A DNA stretch of 64,000 nucleotides. Source: Synergistaceae bacterium. GTDB lineage: Bacteria > Synergistota > Synergistia > Synergistales > Aminobacteriaceae. A program made the position numbers and the translations under genes. The stretch spans positions 1-64,000 of the forward strand of contig JAHDLC010000006.1 of assembly GCA_018436595.1 (NCBI GenBank), in the 5' to 3' direction. This document shows positions 1 to 8,280 of the stretch, piece after piece. Position 1 is the stretch's first letter, and the number at the start of each line of letters is the position of its first letter. The notes beneath the pieces were generated by a model. It searched no databases and was not told the origin of the DNA. It saw only the letters and a program-made list of their open reading frames with translations.

Positions 1-285
1 AGGGCGGAGGGATCTCGCCTTTGGTTCTGAGTGCCGTCAAACCCGAGATCCCTCGCATTCGCTCGGGATGACAGTAGTTTCTGTCGTCCTGAGCAACGCG
101 AAGGACCTCGGTTTTGATTCCGCTCTCTCTCAAGGATGCTGCGCGACCGCATTTGTTAGTCATCCCGAACGACCGAAGGGCGGAGGGATCTCGCCTTTGG
201 TTCTCGGGGTTGGTTTTTTGTGGATTTTAAGGGCGAGATCCTTCGCTGCGCTCAGGATGACAAACCGCTGCGCTCAGGATGACTT
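1..285. repeat. Dispersed inverted-repeat cluster R1
   Basis: No gene is apparent here. The stretch is built from alternating copies of a unit containing GTCATCC(C/T)GAG followed by CGAAGG(G)ATCTCG and of its reverse complement (CGAGATCC(C/T)TCG then GGGATGACA), separated by unrelated centres. The same unit fills two other intergenic gaps, near 4.9-5.3 kb and 17.6-18.0 kb. Spacing is irregular, so it is not a CRISPR. It lies just beyond the 3' end of the subtilase gene. Paired arms could fold into long hairpins in a transcript. Confidence 0.8.
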
Positions 286-290
286 CCTTT

Positions 291-1757
291 TTACTTCTTC
301 CTTCTCATCAGCAGGCCGAGAGGAAGCAGGAGAAGCGCTACGGCCGGGGTGACTCCACCCGCGGCGCTGCATCCGCCGCCGCCTCCTCCGTCGCTGGGTG
401 TTTCGTTAGTCACAGCGCCCTGGATGTTGAGATATCCTCCTGTGGAGACCAATCCCGAGAGATTGCTTGTCCGTGTGACGTTTCCCAGGATCCTGCTCCG
501 GATCTGGCCGGCCGTTTCTGACGGGAACATGGCCGAAAGAAGGGCTGCAGCACCGGCGACGTAGGGCGTGGCCATGGACGTGCCGTTCATTTCCGTGTAT
601 CCCCCGTTGTGGTACGTGCTCCAGATGCCTACCCCGGGGGCCGCAAGGTGAACGTACCTGGAGCTGTAGTTTGCAAAATCAGGGCGTCTGTAGGAAGAAT
701 TTATCGCGGTCACGCTGATCATGTTCGCATGTCTGAATGACGCTGGGTAGGGGAGCTTACCCCTGTAGTCCGCCAATAGATCGTCCGGATTAGAAAAAAG
801 ACCGCCCGGATTGCTGATGTCCTGGTATTCGTTGCCTGATGCTACAGTCAGCATCACTCCCCGGCTTGATACGGCTTCACATGCCGTGTTCATGGCGTTG
901 ATGGCCGCCGCGTCGTTGGCAATTGAACTGTTCAGCCAGACGCCGAGCGACATGTTGGCGACCCGGATGTTCAGTCCCCGGCGTTTCTGGTCCGTCACGT
1001 ACTCAAGCCCTGAAACCAGGTTGTAAATATCTCCACTTCCGTTTGACCCCAAAACCTTCACGGCAAGAAGCTTTACATTCCAGTTGACGCCGGCGACGCC
1101 GATGCCGTTGTTTCCCTTTGCCCCGATAATGCCGGCCACGTGGGTACCGTGGCCGTTGTCATCCATGGGGTTTGTGTCTCCGTTGTGGAAATCGTAGCCG
1201 TAATTTCCCTCCAGGTCCGTCCCCATGTTGGCTGTGAGGTCGGGGTGGTCGTACCTGATTCCTGAGTCAATGACCACCGCATAGACGCTGGTGGAGCCGA
1301 CAGACCTGTCCCAGGCCGCAGGTGCCCGTACAGCGGTCATGCCCCATTGCTGCCCGCTCGTGTAGTAGGGATCGTTCGGTGTTCGTGAAAGGCGGATTTT
1401 GTAGTTCGGCGAAGCGCTGAGAACTGCGGAATTTTTCCTCAGTTCTGCGAGGAGTTCTTCCGTCGTTTTTTCCGAGCTTTTTACGAGGATGATGTTTTTC
1501 CCCGTGACCGAGGCTATGGCGGCAGTGATCCCCGCGGTATTCCCCCCTGCTGCGGAGGCGATGCGTTCCGCTGAAGAAGAGAGCATGTTGCCGAATTCCA
1601 TTGCGGTGAGCCCTTCGCCGGACGTTCCCGCTTCAACGACTACGACAGCCTCTCCCGGAACATACTCATTTTCGGATGCGTTCTGGACCGACGCCAGGGC
1701 GGGAAGGGGGCTGAACAACAGCACAGCGGCAGTGATCCAGACTCTCAAATCTCTCAT
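291..1757 (-). CDS. Secreted S8 (subtilisin-like) serine peptidase with Synergist-CTERM anchor
   Basis: An exported subtilase of 488 aa. The first ~24 residues form a signal peptide ending ALAS. Residues ~30-120 resemble an I9-type prodomain. The catalytic triad is clear: Asp164 in VIDSG, His203 in HGTHVAG and Ser394 in GTSMATP, with the oxyanion Asn309 in ASGNE. The C terminus is a Gly run, then Cys463, a hydrophobic stretch and RRKK. That layout matches the Synergist-CTERM sorting signal, so the enzyme is probably processed and anchored at the cell surface. Three ATGs lie in a row at the start; the third (1757) is chosen because AAAGG sits 9 nt ahead of it. The gene follows, by about 60 bp, a gene for a free-standing prodomain-like protein (1816-2226). 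Likely role: degradation of extracellular protein to feed the peptide transporter further along. Confidence 0.93.
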   Translation of the reverse strand: MRDLRVWITAAVLLFSPLPALASVQNASENEYVPGEAVVVVEAGTSGEGLTAMEFGNMLSSSAERIASAAGGNTAGITAAIASVTGKNIILVKSSEKTTEELLAELRKNSAVLSASPNYKIRLSRTPNDPYYTSGQQWGMTAVRAPAAWDRSVGSTSVYAVVIDSGIRYDHPDLTANMGTDLEGNYGYDFHNGDTNPMDDNGHGTHVAGIIGAKGNNGIGVAGVNWNVKLLAVKVLGSNGSGDIYNLVSGLEYVTDQKRRGLNIRVANMSLGVWLNSSIANDAAAINAMNTACEAVSSRGVMLTVASGNEYQDISNPGGLFSNPDDLLADYRGKLPYPASFRHANMISVTAINSSYRRPDFANYSSRYVHLAAPGVGIWSTYHNGGYTEMNGTSMATPYVAGAAALLSAMFPSETAGQIRSRILGNVTRTSNLSGLVSTGGYLNIQGAVTNETPSDGGGGGGCSAAGGVTPAVALLLLPLGLLMRRKK

Positions 1758-1815
1758 TGTCATCATCCTTTCAGCCGATGAGGCATGAATTTTGTACCTT
1801 ACAAACCTTGTCTGC

Positions 1816-2226
1816 TCAAATCATTTTCCGTGACTCGTTGGGGGACACGGCTTCGATAAGGGGATCTGCCCTCATTTCACGCAGCAGTTTTTCCTGTAGT
1901 TCCGTGTTCTCTTTCGCCTTTTCGCACCGGACGAAGAACATTCCTTTGCCGGTGGTCTCGGAAATAGCGCTGAAGGTGCTCTCCACGGCTACTCCATATT
2001 TCACCCTGAGGTACTCCGCCTGCATGTCGAGCATGACTGCCGCCGCAGCCGACCGTTCTTTCCCTTCAAAGGAAAGAACCACATCCCTCTGCGGAAAGAG
2101 CACCAGGAATTCGCCGGGGATGACAGACGACTCGGCCTTTGTTGCCTTTTCTTCCGCCTGCAGCGGAACACACAGGACAGAAAAGAGAAGCAGTACAACG
2201 GAAAAGAGAGACAAAACACCTTTCAT
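1816..2226 (-). CDS. Small exported protein resembling a subtilase prodomain (I9-like)
   Basis: A 136-aa protein with a clear signal peptide (hydrophobic run ending near PLQAEE, residues ~1-24). The mature part is only about 110 aa. It contains IPGEFLVLFP near its N terminus and LIEAVSPN near its C terminus, which line up by eye with VPGEAVVVVE and VLSASPN in the prodomain of the downstream subtilase. Length and framing therefore fit an I9/prodomain-like fold with no catalytic domain attached. A strong ribosome site (AGGAGGG) precedes the ATG. The subtilase starts about 60 bp downstream on the same strand, so the two are probably co-transcribed. It may act as a folding helper or inhibitor of the protease; this is inference from pairing and similarity only. 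Confidence 0.72.
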   Translation of the reverse strand: MKGVLSLFSVVLLLFSVLCVPLQAEEKATKAESSVIPGEFLVLFPQRDVVLSFEGKERSAAAAVMLDMQAEYLRVKYGVAVESTFSAISETTGKGMFFVRCEKAKENTELQEKLLREMRADPLIEAVSPNESRKMI

Positions 2227-2272
2227 TGCCGTTCCCTCCTATTCTCCGGATCATGCCGGCAAAAACGAGGTT

Positions 2273-4222
2273 CTACCAGCCGCCGCCGCCGCCGCCGCCC
2301 CCGCCGCCTCCGGACGAGCCGCCGCCCCCGCTGCCGCTCGATGAGCCGGGAGCCTGGGAGGCCGACGCGATGGTGGACGACATGGAAGATGCCAGCGATG
2401 CCACCGCTCCTCCGCTGTAGAAGTTCGCCGCGGAGGGTCCCGAGTACCAGTCGGGCTGGTACTGCTGCTGTCTGAGGATATCCTCGAAGCGGTCCGCCCA
2501 CGTTTCCGCCGTGTCCAGGGCGAAAGCGTAGGGAAGGAGCTTTTCAAAGACCTCCGGCGTTTCCTCCGGCGGGTTGAACATTTCCAGCCGGTGCCGCTCG
2601 GCGGTGCCCATGTACATGGCCAGGCCGTCTGCCTCGTTCAGCACGTCGTTTCCTTTCTCCGTCCTGACCGTCATGAGCTCCCGGAAGACCAGGATCATCA
2701 GTCCGGCCGCCAGGGGCGGCACGAGGAGCCATCCGCTCACCTCTGTGAGGGCGGCCAGGAAGAGAAGGGTGATGATCGTCGCGAATATGGCCGGGATGAA
2801 GGCCGTGATGATTTTCCGGAGAATGCGTCCCCTGCTCCTGATTCGTTTCCAGGCGAAGATGTAGAGTGCTCCCGCTGCGAGGATTCCGCCCACGGCAAAG
2901 ACGGAGAGCAGGGCGCCGTCCTCCTGGCCGCCCCAGGCGAGAAGGGCGTAGATCAGGACGGGGATGAGGAATCCCGCCAACCAGATAAGGGTGTTCTTCG
3001 AGAAAAGAGATTTGGAGGCGTCCGACCAGGAGGCTTCCAGGGTTTCCTTCGCCTTGCCGAGGATTTCATGGTTGTCCTGGACGAGATGGAGCTCTTTTCT
3101 TCCTCCGCCGAAAAGAGTGTTGAAAAGCCGTGATTCCTCCTTCGAGGGAGTTGTCTTCCATCCTTCCCTGGGAAGGGACACAAGGGCGTACCGTTTCCCG
3201 GCAAGCTTGGAAGCCAGGGACACCACACCCCGCAGCAGGCTCTTTTTCCCTATTTCGCCCTGCCGCTCCATGGCCTCCTCGAGGGACATCTCCTCGATTT
3301 TGAGGAAGCCCCTGACCGCCAGGTTCAGGATTTCAGCGGTGAAGCAGGAGTTGTCCATGCCCATCCGCCTGACGAAGCGGAGGAAGCCCGGTCCGTTGCC
3401 TGCCGTGGGGCTGAAGAGGGGGATCACGGGTTTTCTCGGGGGATCCTTCCCCCAGCGGATCCAGGAGAGGGAATAGTACAGGAGGAGCAGCAGGGGAACG
3501 CTCCAGAAAAATACAGTGCCGAAGCGGTCGAAGAGGGCATAGCGGATGGGCGGTTTCGGCTTTTCCACGATGCCCTTGGGCCAGGTATAGGCCACGGTCA
3601 GGCCTTCACCGGGGGCAAGACGCCGGGTGGTCTCCACTGAGTTGTCGGGGAGGATGCGGGCATCCTGTCCACGGGCTCCCTGGGGGCCCGTATAGATATC
3701 GACGGACGAAAAGGGGACATTGCCCGGCAGCGAGGCGGTAAAGCGGGCTTTCAGTATGGGGAAGACCCAGTCGTTGCCCGTTACGTTCCAGTAGAGCTCG
3801 TCGTGTTCATCGAAAAAACCGAGCTGGCCGGTGGTCACGTAGACGAGAGTGTAAGTCTGCTCGCCGAGGGGGGCATTTCCTTTCGGGTCTCCGAGGTAAA
3901 CCCGGACGCCGTTGGAGCGGGATTCGGTGCTGTAGGGAACCCGTTTTCCGTTGAGAAGGGCTTCTTCAACGGAAAATCCGACCCGGACGGTTTTGCCGGA
4001 ACTGTCCGTGTAGGTGGTGGGAAAGTCCCGGAAAATGCCTTTCCGGATACGCACTCCTTCCACGCGGACGGTGATGTCTTCCCGTACTTCGAGGGAAGCG
4101 TCCCCGCGGACGGAAGCCGAAGAGGAAAAAAAGAGTATGGACTCCTCAGCCCCGGAAGGCCGGGGGAGGAGCACCAGGGCCAGCGCGAGAAGCGCCGGCG
4201 CAAGTTTGCGGAACAATACCAT
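2273..4222 (-). CDS. DUF2207 family membrane protein with poly-glycine tail
   Basis: A 649-aa protein with a signal peptide (residues ~1-25). A large extracytoplasmic region (~26-230) of the DUF2207 type follows, then a membrane helix near 235-250. A soluble stretch comes next, then a group of three or four helices around residues 420-510. The last ~25 residues are almost pure Gly and Ser, ending GGGGW, encoded by a CCG/CCC-rich tract on the plus strand. This low-complexity tail is common in DUF2207 proteins and often ends the chain. LemA lies directly upstream on the same strand, 29 bp away, a pairing seen in many bacteria. The function is unknown; an envelope role is likely. The start has GGAGGAGG upstream. 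Confidence 0.88.
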   Translation of the reverse strand: MVLFRKLAPALLALALVLLPRPSGAEESILFFSSSASVRGDASLEVREDITVRVEGVRIRKGIFRDFPTTYTDSSGKTVRVGFSVEEALLNGKRVPYSTESRSNGVRVYLGDPKGNAPLGEQTYTLVYVTTGQLGFFDEHDELYWNVTGNDWVFPILKARFTASLPGNVPFSSVDIYTGPQGARGQDARILPDNSVETTRRLAPGEGLTVAYTWPKGIVEKPKPPIRYALFDRFGTVFFWSVPLLLLLYYSLSWIRWGKDPPRKPVIPLFSPTAGNGPGFLRFVRRMGMDNSCFTAEILNLAVRGFLKIEEMSLEEAMERQGEIGKKSLLRGVVSLASKLAGKRYALVSLPREGWKTTPSKEESRLFNTLFGGGRKELHLVQDNHEILGKAKETLEASWSDASKSLFSKNTLIWLAGFLIPVLIYALLAWGGQEDGALLSVFAVGGILAAGALYIFAWKRIRSRGRILRKIITAFIPAIFATIITLLFLAALTEVSGWLLVPPLAAGLMILVFRELMTVRTEKGNDVLNEADGLAMYMGTAERHRLEMFNPPEETPEVFEKLLPYAFALDTAETWADRFEDILRQQQYQPDWYSGPSAANFYSGGAVASLASSMSSTIASASQAPGSSSGSGGGGSSGGGGGGGGGGGW

Positions 4223-4251
4223 GGATGCGCCTCCTCCGTCTTCGGTGGAGC

Positions 4252-4803
4252 CTAGAACGAGACTTTCGGGGCGGTCTTCTCTTCCTCCGCTGCCTCGAAG
4301 TAGTCGGCCTTTTCGTAGCCGAACTTCTGGGCGATCAGCACTGCCGGGAAGGTGGCGATGGAGATGTTGTAGTCCCTTGCGGCGCCGTTGTAGTACCGCC
4401 TGGACATCTGGATGTCGTTCTCCAGGGAGGCGAGCTGTTCCTGAAGCTGCAGGAAATTCGTGTTGGCCTTCAGTTCGGGGTAGTTTTCCGCCACCGCGAA
4501 AAGGGTCTTCAGGGCGCCGGAGAGCATGTTTTCCGACTCGACCCGTTCGCCCACGGACTGGGCGTGGCTGATGGCCGACCGTGCCTCGGTGACCTTTTCG
4601 AAGACTTCCTTCTCGTGGGAGGCGTAGCCTTTCACGGCCTCCACGAGGTTGGGAACCAGGTCAAAACGCCTCTTGAGCTGGACGTCGATGCCGCTCCACG
4701 CTTCGTTCTTGAGGTTCTGCATCCTTATGAGCCTGTTGTAGACGGAGACGGCCCAAAAAACTACTCCAGCGACAAGTGCGAGAAGAACCAGCAACACGAT
4801 CAT
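4252..4803 (-). CDS. lemA: LemA family protein
   Basis: A 183-aa protein with an N-terminal membrane segment (residues ~1-18) followed by a helical, coiled-coil-like domain outside or beneath the membrane. It carries the family hallmark [14 protein letters not shown] near residue 35 and then [14 protein letters not shown]. Length matches the family (about 180-200 aa). GGGAGGGG lies just ahead of the ATG. It heads a minus-strand run with the DUF2207 gene, the usual partner of LemA. The biochemical role of LemA is not known; links to envelope processes are suggested only by association. Confidence 0.95.
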   Translation of the reverse strand: MIVLLVLLALVAGVVFWAVSVYNRLIRMQNLKNEAWSGIDVQLKRRFDLVPNLVEAVKGYASHEKEVFEKVTEARSAISHAQSVGERVESENMLSGALKTLFAVAENYPELKANTNFLQLQEQLASLENDIQMSRRYYNGAARDYNISIATFPAVLIAQKFGYEKADYFEAAEEEKTAPKVSF

Positions 4804-4923
4804 GAAAAACCCCTCCCAGACGGATAGATAGAATTAAAAAACCTTCCGATCATTCTACACCAAAGGGCAGGCCGACCGGAAGGTATTTTCTCTGTTTTTT
4901 CGATGGTGTCGGGGGGAAGGCCA

Positions 4924-5280
4924 CGGGGTTGTCTTTGTTTGTCATCCTGAGGAGCGGGTCTGGGCGACGAAGGATCTGCTATTGATCCCAGGATTCAAGA
5001 ATCGAGATCCCTCGCGATCGCTCGGGATGACAAACCGGGGCCGAGATCCCTCGGCCAAAAATCCGGCCTCGGGATGACAAACCGGAAGCGAGATCCCTCG
5101 CATTCGCTCGGGATGACAAACAAGGCTTTCATCCTGAGAAAGCGAAGCGACGAGGGGCCTCGGGGTTGTCTTTGTTTGTCATCCTGAGGAGCGGGTCTGG
5201 GCGACGAAGGATCTCGGGTTTGACTCTGAATGCAGTAAAAAGCGAGATCCTTCGCTGCGCTCAGGATGACAGGCTATTAG
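4924..5280. repeat. Dispersed inverted-repeat cluster R2 with exact 54-bp duplication
   Basis: This gene-free stretch between lemA and the nitroreductase contains at least six copies, in both orientations, of the GTCATCC(C/T)GAG / GATCC(C/T)TCG unit. Positions 4924-4977 and 5161-5214 are identical over 54 bp, a direct duplication 237 bp apart that contains CTGAGGAGCGGGTCTGGGCG. The remainder shows nothing resembling a gene or RNA. Confidence 0.85.
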
Positions 5281-5302
5281 GGATGACAAGGTTCTTTGAA
5301 GG

Positions 5303-5842
5303 TCAGAGATACCTCCGGATTTCGTCCAGGGATTTCCGTTTCTTCGGAGGGAGGCAGTCTTCGTCGGGCGGGTAGCCGAGGGACATCATGAGGTCGATCT
5401 TCGCTGCCTTCGGCAGCGATAGTTCCCGCTTCACGGCCTTCTCGTCCAGCCAGCCGAACATGCAGGTTCCCAGGCCCAGCTCGGCGGCCTGGAGGGACAG
5501 GTGCTCGCAGGCTATGGCCACGTCCATGATGCTGAACTGGATGCCCCGGAAAAAGCCCCCCATGGACGCGGCGTACCCGGACCGTTCGGTGATGACGGTG
5601 ATCAGCACCGGGGCGTTGGCCGCAAAGGAGTTCATGGAGTAGATCCCGCTGAAGGCCGCTTTCGCCAGGGAAGCCACCTTTTGCGGTGTGTTGGCCACCA
5701 GGAAGGTCCAGGGCTGGGAGTTGCAGGCCGACGGGGCGAGCCGGGCGGCTTCGAGGCATTTGTCGATGACCGCTTCCGCCACGGGGAAGGACGAATATTT
5801 CCGGAGGCTGTACCGTTTTCGTACCAGGTCGACGAAATCCAT
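5303..5842 (-). CDS. Nitroreductase family protein
   Basis: A 179-aa FMN-dependent nitroreductase-fold protein. The N-terminal RYSLRKYS motif (residues ~10-17) is the classic phosphate-binding start of the family. It is followed by AARLAPSACNSQPW (~33-46), which contacts the flavin. The C-terminal part has LGTCMFGW and SLGYPPDE, also typical. The length is at the short end for the family. It is the last gene of a minus-strand set after the Sec-thioredoxin and CcdA genes, 16 bp downstream of ccdA, so it is probably co-transcribed with them. Likely activity: NAD(P)H-dependent two-electron reduction of an unknown acceptor. The physiological substrate cannot be read from sequence. Confidence 0.93.
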   Translation of the reverse strand: MDFVDLVRKRYSLRKYSSFPVAEAVIDKCLEAARLAPSACNSQPWTFLVANTPQKVASLAKAAFSGIYSMNSFAANAPVLITVITERSGYAASMGGFFRGIQFSIMDVAIACEHLSLQAAELGLGTCMFGWLDEKAVKRELSLPKAAKIDLMMSLGYPPDEDCLPPKKRKSLDEIRRYL

Positions 5843-5858
5843 GGTCCGTTCTCTGCCC

Positions 5859-6563
5859 TCAGACCGTGGGGGCGTTGTAGATCAGGTACCCTGCCGCAAC
5901 GAGAAGAAGAAGGCCGCTGATCTTTCCGAGCCATGCGGCGGTTTTTCCGCCCCCGCCGGAGAAGAGGCGGGAAAAGGCGTCGGTGGCGCTTCCTGCGGCG
6001 ATGATCACCGTGCAGTGGCCGGCTCCGTAGGCCGCCACGAGCAGCAGGGCCCGGACGATGTCGGTGGCGGCGGTCTGTATGGCGAGGAAGATCACCGGGG
6101 CCGAGTAGGCGAAGCTGCACGGTCCGAGGGCCAGGCCGGAGAGGGTTCCTAGGGCGAGGGCACCCCGGTAGCCCGTGTGCTTCGTCGTCGGGCCGGATCC
6201 GCCCCTGAACCAGGGCATGTTGATCAGTCCGAGGAGGTGCAGGCCGAAGAGGACGAAGACGGCCGCCACGATGTAGTTCGTGTACCGGTCGATGCCGCCG
6301 AGGAAGACCCCGGCGGAGGTGAGCAGTCCCCCGAGGAAGGCGAGGTTGACGAACACGCCGAGGGAGAAGACCACGGAAATGCGGAAGGCCGACCAGAACG
6401 TGGTATTGTCCGAGTCGCTCACATACCCCACAACCAGCGGAATGGTTGCGATGCTGCAGGGACTGAGGGTCATTCCCAGTATTCCCCAGGCGTACAGGGC
6501 GGCGTATGCCGCCGCCCCGTCGCCGTGGAACACTCCGTAGAGAAAATCATACAATCCGCCCAT
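5859..6563 (-). CDS. CcdA-like thiol-disulfide transporter (cytochrome c biogenesis family)
   Basis: A 234-aa polytopic membrane protein with about six hydrophobic segments. Two conserved Pro-Cys sites lie in membrane helices: LSPCS (Cys36) and LGPCS (Cys149). These are the paired redox cysteines with which CcdA/DsbD-type proteins pass electrons from cytosolic thioredoxin to extracytoplasmic partners. The gene follows the thioredoxin-like gene by 9 bp on the minus strand, so that protein is the obvious redox partner outside the membrane. No cytochrome c maturation genes are near, so a general disulfide-reducing role is more likely than haem attachment. Confidence 0.9.
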   Translation of the reverse strand: MGGLYDFLYGVFHGDGAAAYAALYAWGILGMTLSPCSIATIPLVVGYVSDSDNTTFWSAFRISVVFSLGVFVNLAFLGGLLTSAGVFLGGIDRYTNYIVAAVFVLFGLHLLGLINMPWFRGGSGPTTKHTGYRGALALGTLSGLALGPCSFAYSAPVIFLAIQTAATDIVRALLLVAAYGAGHCTVIIAAGSATDAFSRLFSGGGGKTAAWLGKISGLLLLVAAGYLIYNAPTV

Positions 6564-6572
6564 GATACTGTG

Positions 6573-6947
6573 TCAGTTTCCTTCGTTCATGTCGTAGCCC
6601 AATCCTTCCCAGTGCTTCTCCAGCGCGTCGAGGGGCATGTAGCCCACCCGCTTGTCGAGCATCTTGCCCGCCTCATCGAGGAAGACGAGAGTGGGGACGT
6701 ACCGCACCTGGTAGAGCCTGGCCACGTCCGGGAAGTCCCGTACGTTGACTATCTGCACCTCGATCATATCCCCGTGCTTCTCCGAAAACTGGTCCAAAAC
6801 TTTGGACATCTCAACGCAGGCCGGTCAGCCCGGTGACATGAGTTCCACGAGTTTCGGGCGGGCGGTATCGGCCGCGTATCCGGAGTATGGAAGCAGGAGA
6901 ACTACAGCGAGAGCGGCAAAAATGAGAAAGAGCCGGTTGATGGTCAT
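6573..6947 (-). CDS. Exported thioredoxin-like protein, probable selenoprotein (UGA at position 41)
   Basis: Read straight through, the gene encodes 124 aa: a signal peptide or anchor (residues ~1-26), then KLVELMSPG, an in-frame UGA at codon 41 (positions 6825-6827), then PAC. This is the thioredoxin active site with the first Cys replaced, giving U-P-A-C44. The part after the UGA continues as a thioredoxin fold with the cis-Pro stretch VRYVPTLVFLDEAGK. A start downstream of the UGA would lose the active site and the signal peptide. GGGGGG lies 7 nt before the ATG at 6947. A hairpin follows the UGA at SECIS distance (6792-6807). The CcdA-like gene begins 9 bp downstream. I infer selenocysteine insertion; a plain nonsense mutation is the alternative, but the exact placement at the catalytic Cys argues against it. 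Confidence 0.85.
6792..6807 (-). promoter_or_regulatory. SECIS-like hairpin downstream of UGA in the thioredoxin-like gene
   Basis: On the minus strand the mRNA reads GUCCAAAGUUUUGGAC. This forms a 6-bp stem (GUCCAA with UUGGAC) and an AGUU tetraloop. Counting from the base after the UGA, the stem starts at +18 and the loop GU is at +25/+26. Bacterial SECIS elements sit within the coding region just after the UGA and need a small apical loop with an exposed GU bound by SelB. A second UGA-containing ORF in the window has the same geometry. Confidence 0.72.
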
Positions 6948-7086
6948 GTTTCATCCCCCCTGGGTGTATTTCGGTATATGAAACTGCAGCAGTATTGTAG
7001 CTTCCGGAGGAGGGGGCGGTCAACGCGAAAAGGGCGGATTTTCCCTTTCCGGCGAATTTTCGGTAGAATGGCGGAGCGGAAGGGAA

Positions 7087-8280
7087 GTGAACGGAGTGGA
7101 AAAAGAGAACGATCGGATCAATGCATTGTATGAAGAGCTTGTCGCAGTCCGCAGGAGGCTCCACGCCTGTCCGGAGCTGGATTTTGACCTGAAGGAGACG
7201 GCGGGGATCGTGGGCGGGCAGCTCGATTCCCTTGGCATTCCGTGGCGGTTCGTAGCAGGAACCGGCATCGCCGCTCTCCTCGAAGGGAAAGAGCCCGGGC
7301 GGACGGTGCTGCTCCGGGCGGACATGGATGCCCTGCCCGTGGAGGAGGAAGGGGACGTACCCTGGCGGTCGAAGTATCCCGGGAGAATGCACGCCTGCGG
7401 CCATGACGTCCACACGGCCTGTCTCCTGGGGGCGGCCCGGCGGCTTGCGGAACAGCGAGGCGATTTTGCCGGACGGGTCCTTTTCGTCTTCCAGCCTGCG
7501 GAAGAAACGTCCGGAGGAGCCCTTCCCATGATCCGGGACGGCCTTCTGGATGGAGTGGATCCGGAAGGGGCCTTCGCCCTTCACTGTGATCCCTCCCGTC
7601 CGGCGGGAACGGTGGGGGTCCACCTGGGAGCCGTACGGGCGGCGTCGGATATGTTCGACTGCATGATCAGAGGAAGGGGGACCCACGGTGCGGAACCCCA
7701 CAACGGCGACGACGTGATCGCCGTGGCCTGCAGGGTGGTCGGAGCCCTCCACGAGCTTGTGGGGCGGACGGTTTCCCCCGCAGAGCCGGCGGTGCTTTCC
7801 ATAGGCTCTTTTCACGGGGGAAACGCCCGGAACGTTCTGCCGGAGAGGGTGGAGTTCTCCGGTATTATTCGCACGATGAAACAGGAGACCAGGGTTGGCC
7901 TCAAAGCGAGGATCCGGCGGACGGTGATGAACATCCCCGATGTCCTCGGCGCCGTGGGGGAAGTGACCTTCACGGAAGGGTACCCCGTTCTCGTGAACGA
8001 TTTCGGCCTGGCCGACCTGGTGCTCCGCTCCGCGGCGGAAGTGCTTGGGAAGGAGAACGTCTCCGTTCTGAGGGATCCGAGCATGGGTGTGGATGATTTT
8101 TCCTATTTCCTGCAGCGGATGCCCGGGTGCTACTTTATGCTCGGAACCGGCACGGGGAAGGGGGAGGACGCCCCTCTCCACAGCCCCCGGTTCAACCCTG
8201 ACGAGCGGAGCCTGGCGGTCGGGGCGGACGTGCTGGCCGCTGCGGCCCGTTCCTTCCTTGCGGGAGATTACCAGAAATAG
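7087..8280 (+). CDS. M20 family amidohydrolase (hippurate hydrolase/aminoacylase type)
   Basis: A 397-aa cytosolic metal-dependent amidohydrolase. Recognisable signatures are RRRLHACPELDF near residue 22 (variant of RRxLHxxPE), RADMDALPV (~79-87), HACGHDVHTA (~102-111) and QPAEETSGGA (~138-147). The His, Asp and Glu residues in these bind the two metal ions. It probably hydrolyses N-acyl amino acids or similar amides. The start is a GTG with GGAAGGGA close upstream. The gene is convergent with the HD-domain gene, and their 3' ends overlap by 13 bp. The exact substrate is not readable from sequence. Confidence 0.93.
   Translation: MNGVEKENDRINALYEELVAVRRRLHACPELDFDLKETAGIVGGQLDSLGIPWRFVAGTGIAALLEGKEPGRTVLLRADMDALPVEEEGDVPWRSKYPGRMHACGHDVHTACLLGAARRLAEQRGDFAGRVLFVFQPAEETSGGALPMIRDGLLDGVDPEGAFALHCDPSRPAGTVGVHLGAVRAASDMFDCMIRGRGTHGAEPHNGDDVIAVACRVVGALHELVGRTVSPAEPAVLSIGSFHGGNARNVLPERVEFSGIIRTMKQETRVGLKARIRRTVMNIPDVLGAVGEVTFTEGYPVLVNDFGLADLVLRSAAEVLGKENVSVLRDPSMGVDDFSYFLQRMPGCYFMLGTGTGKGEDAPLHSPRFNPDERSLAVGADVLAAAARSFLAGDYQK

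Noticed and set aside
2276-2340. CCG-rich tract as a microsatellite or regulatory element
   Set aside because: It encodes the Gly-rich tail normal for DUF2207 proteins, and the frame is kept.
4924-5280. Repeats considered as a CRISPR array
   Set aside because: Units occur in both orientations with irregular spacing and imperfect sequence, and no cas genes are present.
6573-6809. Thioredoxin-like gene as a pseudogene or a short protein starting after the UGA
   Set aside because: The frame is intact on both sides, the UGA falls exactly at the catalytic Cys position, a good ribosome site and signal peptide lie upstream, and a SECIS-like hairpin follows.
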